From Lelliottia sp. JS-SCA-14 (GTDB lineage: Bacteria > Pseudomonadota > Gammaproteobacteria > Enterobacterales > Enterobacteriaceae): a stretch of DNA of 64,000 bases. The notes beneath the pieces were generated by a model. The model worked only from the letters and a program-made list of their open reading frames with translations, was not told the origin of the DNA and ran no database searches. A program made the translations under genes and the position numbers. This document shows, piece after piece, positions 61,851-64,000 of the stretch. The stretch's first letter is position 1. Every line of letters begins with the position of its first letter. The stretch is taken from assembly GCF_035593345.1 (NCBI RefSeq), contig NZ_CP141606.1, positions 4,526,001 to 4,590,000 of the forward strand, written 5' to 3'.

Positions 61851-62241
61851 CTGGGTTAATCCAAAAAGAAATGCTCGCTCTGGATAACCTCGCTTGCCGC
61901 GGGGTGATGAGTAACGAGCTAATTAAACACTACAGTTGTTTTATTCAAGGTAAACTTCAAAATAATAATCTCCCTCAACGAGCGACGCTTTGGAGTTGCT
62001 GATAATAGTGATACTACCGATAGTCGATTGCAATAATCACAATTAGGTTCGAATCCAGTATTGGACAACATTTAAAAATAGAAATAGTTTAATGAAAATA
62101 TCATTTAGCCGGCGCTGCATCGATATTTCACCAGGTTTTACAGTTAGAAATTATTTAATTTGGCGTTGCATCACCATAGGTCAAAAAGGCTCTAACTCCT
62201 CCCTTAGAGCCTTTAAAAATGCGGGGCTGTAAGACTTCGAT
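61851..62241. other. Fimbrial operon promoter region and yhiN 3' flank (391 bp)
   Basis: AT-rich DNA lacking a supported gene. It should hold the fimbrial promoter on the minus strand. The yhiN terminator is at its right end. I looked for a pair of inverted repeats flanking a promoter, as in fimS, and did not see one. Confidence 0.5.
62183..62214 (-). terminator. yhiN terminator
   Basis: AAAGGCTCTAA (62185-62195) and TTAGAGCCTTT (62204-62214) are perfect 11-bp arms around an 8-nt loop. On the minus strand the stem runs into TTTTTG, 28 bp past the yhiN stop. Confidence 0.88.
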
Positions 62242-63435
62242 TTAGTCGCTCGCCAGCGCCTGCGCGCACGCCCAGGCACTTGCCCAGGCCCACTGGAAGT
62301 TATATCCGCCCAGCCAGCCCGTCACGTCCATCACTTCACCGATGAAATAGAGCCCCGGAACCTTGCGCGCTTCCATGGTGCGGGACGAGAGTTCATCCGT
62401 GTCCACGCCGCCGAGGGTCACTTCCGCCGTGCGATAGCCTTCGGTGCCGTTCGGCTGAACGCGCCAGTTGGTCAGCGTCTCGACCAGCGCCTGCTGATCG
62501 CGCACATTGAGCTGCTTGAGCGTGACGTCAGGAATTTGCCCCAGCAGTTGCAGGCACTCGATCAAACGTTTCGGCAGCTGCATCGCCAGGGTGTTTTTCA
62601 GGCTTTGATTCGGATGCGCGGCGCGCTGTTCGTCGAGGAACGCCGCCAGATCGCAGTCCGGCACCAGATTGACGGTGACGAATTCGCCTGGCTGCCAGTA
62701 GCTGGAGATTTGCAGCACGGCGGGGCCAGAGAGACCGCGATGGGTGAACAGCAGATTTTCGCGGAACAGGGTGCCGTCTTCAGCGGTAATGGTGGACGAC
62801 ACCGAGACGCCGGAGAGGGTCTGGAGCTGCTCCAGCAGCGGTTTGTGCAGAGTGAACGGCACCAGACCGGCGCGGGTCGGCAGCACCTTCAGGCCAAACT
62901 GCTCGGCGATTTTATAGCCGAATGGCGTCGCGCCCAGGCCCGGCATCGACAGCCCGCCGCTGGCGATCACCAGTTTGTCGGCGCTGACCGTGTCGCCGTT
63001 CAGCTCAAGCCGGTAGCCGCTGTCGTCGCGTGAGACGCTCAGCACTTCGGTGCGCAGGCGCGTGGTGACGCCGCCCTTCTCGCACTCGGCCACCAGCATG
63101 TCGACAATCTGCTGCGCGGAGTCATCACAGAAGAGCTGGCCGAGGGTTTTTTCATGCCAGGCGATGCCGTGTTTGCCGACCAGATCGATGAAATCCCACT
63201 GGGTGTAACGCGCCAGGGCAGATTTGCAAAAATGACGGTTTTGGCTCAAATAGGCCGCGGGTTCGACATATAAATTAGTAAAGTTGCAGCGACCCCCGCC
63301 AGACATCAGGATCTTGCGGCCGGGTTTCTTGCCATTATCCAGCAACAGAACGCGACGACCCGCCTGTCCGGCCATCGCCGCACAGAACATTCCCGCCGCA
63401 CCGGCGCCAATTATGACGGCATCAAACCTTTCCAC
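62242..63435 (-). CDS. yhiN: YhiN, HI0933-family flavoprotein
   Basis: Predicted FAD-dependent oxidoreductase of the HI0933/BaiN family; the E. coli reaction is not established. The Rossmann motif DAVIIGAGAAGMFCA is at the N-terminus, followed by KPGRKILMSGGGRCNFTN and the C-terminal GGVDTDELSSRTMEAR and GLYFIGEVMDVTGWLGGYN. I start at GTG 63435 (VERFDAVII), with GAGGA 7 nt upstream, equivalent to the E. coli start, giving 397 residues (E. coli 400). An in-frame ATG at 63519 would add 28 residues. Confidence 0.93.
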   Translation of the reverse strand: MERFDAVIIGAGAAGMFCAAMAGQAGRRVLLLDNGKKPGRKILMSGGGRCNFTNLYVEPAAYLSQNRHFCKSALARYTQWDFIDLVGKHGIAWHEKTLGQLFCDDSAQQIVDMLVAECEKGGVTTRLRTEVLSVSRDDSGYRLELNGDTVSADKLVIASGGLSMPGLGATPFGYKIAEQFGLKVLPTRAGLVPFTLHKPLLEQLQTLSGVSVSSTITAEDGTLFRENLLFTHRGLSGPAVLQISSYWQPGEFVTVNLVPDCDLAAFLDEQRAAHPNQSLKNTLAMQLPKRLIECLQLLGQIPDVTLKQLNVRDQQALVETLTNWRVQPNGTEGYRTAEVTLGGVDTDELSSRTMEARKVPGLYFIGEVMDVTGWLGGYNFQWAWASAWACAQALASD

Positions 63436-63665
63436 ATCCAAATCCTCATGTTTAACAGGCGCGAATTGTAAAGTTTCCTCTGTGGTCACACCAGCGCAAA
63501 AAACTGATATGTCAGTCATATAATTGAAATATAAAATATATTTCTTTACCAGACGTAAACAATCCAGAAGGTATATCAAAAAAAAGCTATATTTCACTTT
63601 GCCCGTTGCGCATTTGTCCTGGATAATGCGCCGCGTTCATGTCCTCCAAAATGGCGTAACGTCCT
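63436..63665. promoter_or_regulatory. yhiN / pitA divergent promoter region
   Basis: 230 bp between divergent genes; promoters for both are expected here, as in E. coli. AT-rich in the middle (63520-63600). No individual element could be assigned with confidence. Confidence 0.5.
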
Positions 63666-64000
63666 ATGCTACATTTGTTTGCTGGTCTGGATTTACATAC
63701 CGGGCTTTTACTATTGCTTGCTCTGGCATTTGTGCTGTTTTACGAAGCTATCAATGGCTTCCACGACACTGCGAACGCAGTCGCAACGGTTATCTACACT
63801 CGCGCAATGCGATCGCAAGTTGCGGTTGTTATGGCGGCTGTCTTTAACTTCTTTGGTGTTCTACTTGGTGGCCTAAGCGTAGCCTATGCCATCGTTCACA
63901 TGCTGCCTACAGACCTGCTTCTGAATATGAGTTCAGCGCACGGTCTCGCGATGGTATTTTCCATGCTGCTTGCTGCGATTATCTGGAACCTCGGTACCTG
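63666..64000 (+). CDS. pitA: PitA, low-affinity phosphate:H+ symporter (partial)
   Basis: N-terminal 111 codons of the metal-phosphate transporter PitA; the window ends inside the gene. [20 protein letters not shown] is followed by the signature [20 protein letters not shown], which contains the PiT-family GFHDxANA motif. The segment is nearly identical to E. coli PitA as I recall it. It imports phosphate with divalent metals such as Zn(II) and Mg(II). The adjacent yhiN confirms return to the conserved backbone. Confidence 0.96.
   Translation, partial: MLHLFAGLDLHTGLLLLLALAFVLFYEAINGFHDTANAVATVIYTRAMRSQVAVVMAAVFNFFGVLLGGLSVAYAIVHMLPTDLLLNMSSAHGLAMVFSMLLAAIIWNLGT

Noticed and set aside
61851..62180. 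Possible fimS-like invertible promoter for the fimbrial operon
   Set aside because: No pair of matching inverted repeats at suitable spacing and no tyrosine recombinase gene nearby.
1..64000. tRNA, rRNA, prophage or insertion-sequence transposase genes
   Set aside because: None was recognised on reading either strand; the only mobile-type DNA is the REP family and the 605-bp element.

Overview
The window is chromosomal DNA from a member of the Enterobacteriaceae, most like Enterobacter/Lelliottia/Leclercia. Gene content and order follow the Escherichia coli ugp-liv-rpoH-ftsYEX-zntA-yhhT-acpT and yhiN-pitA backbone, proteins are close to their E. coli counterparts (read from memory, no search run), and REP-type palindromes sit in many gene gaps. 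The genus is inference.

Layout. 1-2.3 kb: the glycerol-3-phosphate importer genes ugpA (cut by the window edge) and ugpB, with a PhoB box. 2.5-10.3 kb: a small secreted protein, the branched-chain amino acid importer livKHMGF, panM and the paralogous binding protein livJ. Between panM and livJ lies a 605-bp non-coding, inverted-repeat-bounded element. 10.5-12.2 kb: a puuE-like aminotransferase followed by a REP array. 12.2-16.5 kb: rpoH and ftsYEX. 16.6-25.1 kb: rsmD, yhhL, yhhM, yhhN, zntA, tusA, yhhQ (with a preQ1-I-like riboswitch), dcrB, yhhS, yhhT.

25.4-41.2 kb: a complete 18-gene aryl polyene (APE) cluster, apeA-apeR, ending in acpT. It encodes aryl activation (apeH), two acyl carrier proteins (apeE, apeF), ketosynthases (apeC, apeO, apeR), ketoreductase (apeQ), dehydratases (apeI, apeP), thioesterase (apeK), methyltransferase (apeB), acyl/glycosyl transferases (apeD, apeJ) and envelope export proteins (apeA, apeG, apeL, apeM, apeN). 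The product is expected to be a yellow, membrane-anchored polyene that protects against oxidative stress. AcpT would attach the phosphopantetheine arms.

41.1-48.5 kb: the arnBCADTEF operon (4-amino-4-deoxyarabinose modification of lipid A, polymyxin resistance) on the minus strand, its end overlapping acpT. 49-54.9 kb: an accessory block with a short-chain dehydrogenase, a MepS-like peptidase, a HAD phosphatase, a TerC-family membrane protein and a large MscS-type channel. 55.2-61.9 kb: a chaperone-usher fimbrial locus with two convergent pilin pairs. 62.2-64 kb: yhiN and the start of pitA, returning to the conserved backbone. The 25-62 kb stretch is therefore mostly cell-surface functions lying between conserved markers.
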